Positions 63,615-64,000 of a DNA stretch of 64,000 nucleotides are shown here, piece by piece. The notes below the pieces were generated by a model. It was not told where the DNA came from and did not search any database. It worked only from the letters and a program-made list of their open reading frames with translations. The stretch's first letter is position 1; the number at the start of each line of letters is the position of its first letter. This stretch comes from Shewanella piezotolerans WP3 (lineage in GTDB: Bacteria > Pseudomonadota > Gammaproteobacteria > Enterobacterales > Shewanellaceae), in NCBI RefSeq assembly GCF_000014885.1, contig NC_011566.1, forward strand, positions 4,214,501-4,278,500. The letters are read 5' to 3'. Made by a program: the position numbers and the translations under genes.

Positions 63615-63935
63615 ATGTCAGAAGCTAAAAAAGAAACCACCATTTTTGAAATAGCCGATCAATTCATCGCATTGGCCAACGAACTTTCAGCAAAAGAGCA
63701 AGATGTCGGTAAAGTCGGCACAGGAATGCGTTTTGCAGCTGCTCGTTTCAATGCCTTTGAAGCATCATTGAAATCAGCTGATCTTGCCGCTGAAAAGGAT
63801 AATGCACTCGAGTGGTTTAGCAATGAATTTAAAGAGATGTTGAAAGACAATCTTGAAGACCATATTAAGAATCCATCACAGCCTAAAGCTGAAGAGCCTG
63901 CTAAAGATGATTCTGTGCAGGTATTCAATTCTTAA
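63615..63935 (+). CDS. DUF3144-like small protein
   Basis: A 106-residue soluble helical protein with an acidic C-terminal tail. The core IADQFIALANEL, GTGMRFAAARFNAFEAS and WFSNEFKEMLKDNLEDHI match the DUF3144 family found in marine gammaproteobacteria. TAAGAG precedes the ATG. Function unknown. A strong terminator follows immediately. Confidence 0.87.
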   Translation: MSEAKKETTIFEIADQFIALANELSAKEQDVGKVGTGMRFAAARFNAFEASLKSADLAAEKDNALEWFSNEFKEMLKDNLEDHIKNPSQPKAEEPAKDDSVQVFNS

Positions 63936-63954
63936 TGAATGCCTAAATGCAGCA

Positions 63955-63986
63955 TAAAAAAGCCATCATTTCTGATGGCTTTTTTA
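63955..63986 (+). terminator. Rho-independent terminator after the DUF3144-like gene
   Basis: AAAAAGCCATCA and TGATGGCTTTTT form a perfect stem with a 4-base loop, ending in T residues. Confidence 0.92.
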
Positions 63987-64000
63987 TTACTTAAATAGTA

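Overview
This 64 kb window looks like chromosomal DNA of a marine gammaproteobacterium, most probably Shewanella. The judgement rests on gene content: c-type cytochromes with CxxCH sites, TonB-linked uptake, DsbA, HemG, ArfA with a terminator inside its gene, an assimilatory sulfate operon with SumT, TIGR03899-like and DUF3144-like proteins, and many small secreted proteins of the kind common in that genus. I saw no rRNA, tRNA, CRISPR array, phage or insertion sequence. Most genes look like ordinary core or strain-variable genes.

Layout. 1-4 kb: an OmpR-type two-component pair, a YbaK-type deacylase and a secreted unknown. 3.8-5.5 kb: a minus-strand operon of lipoprotein hydrolase, DUF2975-like membrane protein and small HTH regulator. 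5.5-13 kb: a ToxR/ToxS-like pair divergent from a diheme split-Soret-like cytochrome and its lipoprotein, then SelO and NDH-2. Two copies of a dispersed repeat lie here, each touching the 3' end of a minus-strand gene. 13-17 kb: a NimR/NimT-like locus whose transporter is frameshifted, a lipoprotein and a TonB-like protein. 17-23 kb: a large TonB-dependent receptor, then an NhaC antiporter with a long, apparently structured leader. 23.6-28.5 kb: an ArsP-like permease, arfA, an EamA exporter, and a cold-shock/DUF3465 fusion overlapping an RNase D-like exonuclease. 28-42 kb: single genes (amidohydrolase, pirin, an Omp85-like barrel, a flippase, a LysR regulator, a CHASE-GGDEF cyclase, dsbA, a glycosyltransferase) ending with cytochrome b561-like and hemG. 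42-47 kb: a probable iron-regulated cluster of porin, imelysin and DUF1111 diheme protein below a Fur-box-like site. 47-51 kb: small or unknown genes, including an immunity-like protein. 51-57 kb: sumT-cysD-cysN-SLC13 transporter-cysC. 57-64 kb: pldA, a degenerate S41-like protein, a RIO kinase, 5-formyl-THF cyclo-ligase, ung, twin type IV pilin-like genes and a DUF3144-like gene.

I cannot show a wholly new system from this sequence alone. The best leads are the structured leader of the NhaC gene, the diheme cytochrome/lipoprotein pair facing the membrane-bound regulator pair, the CSD-TM-DUF3465 fusion coupled to an exonuclease, the S41-like protein without its catalytic residues, and the dispersed repeat. 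Function calls come from motif recognition by eye; no database search was run.
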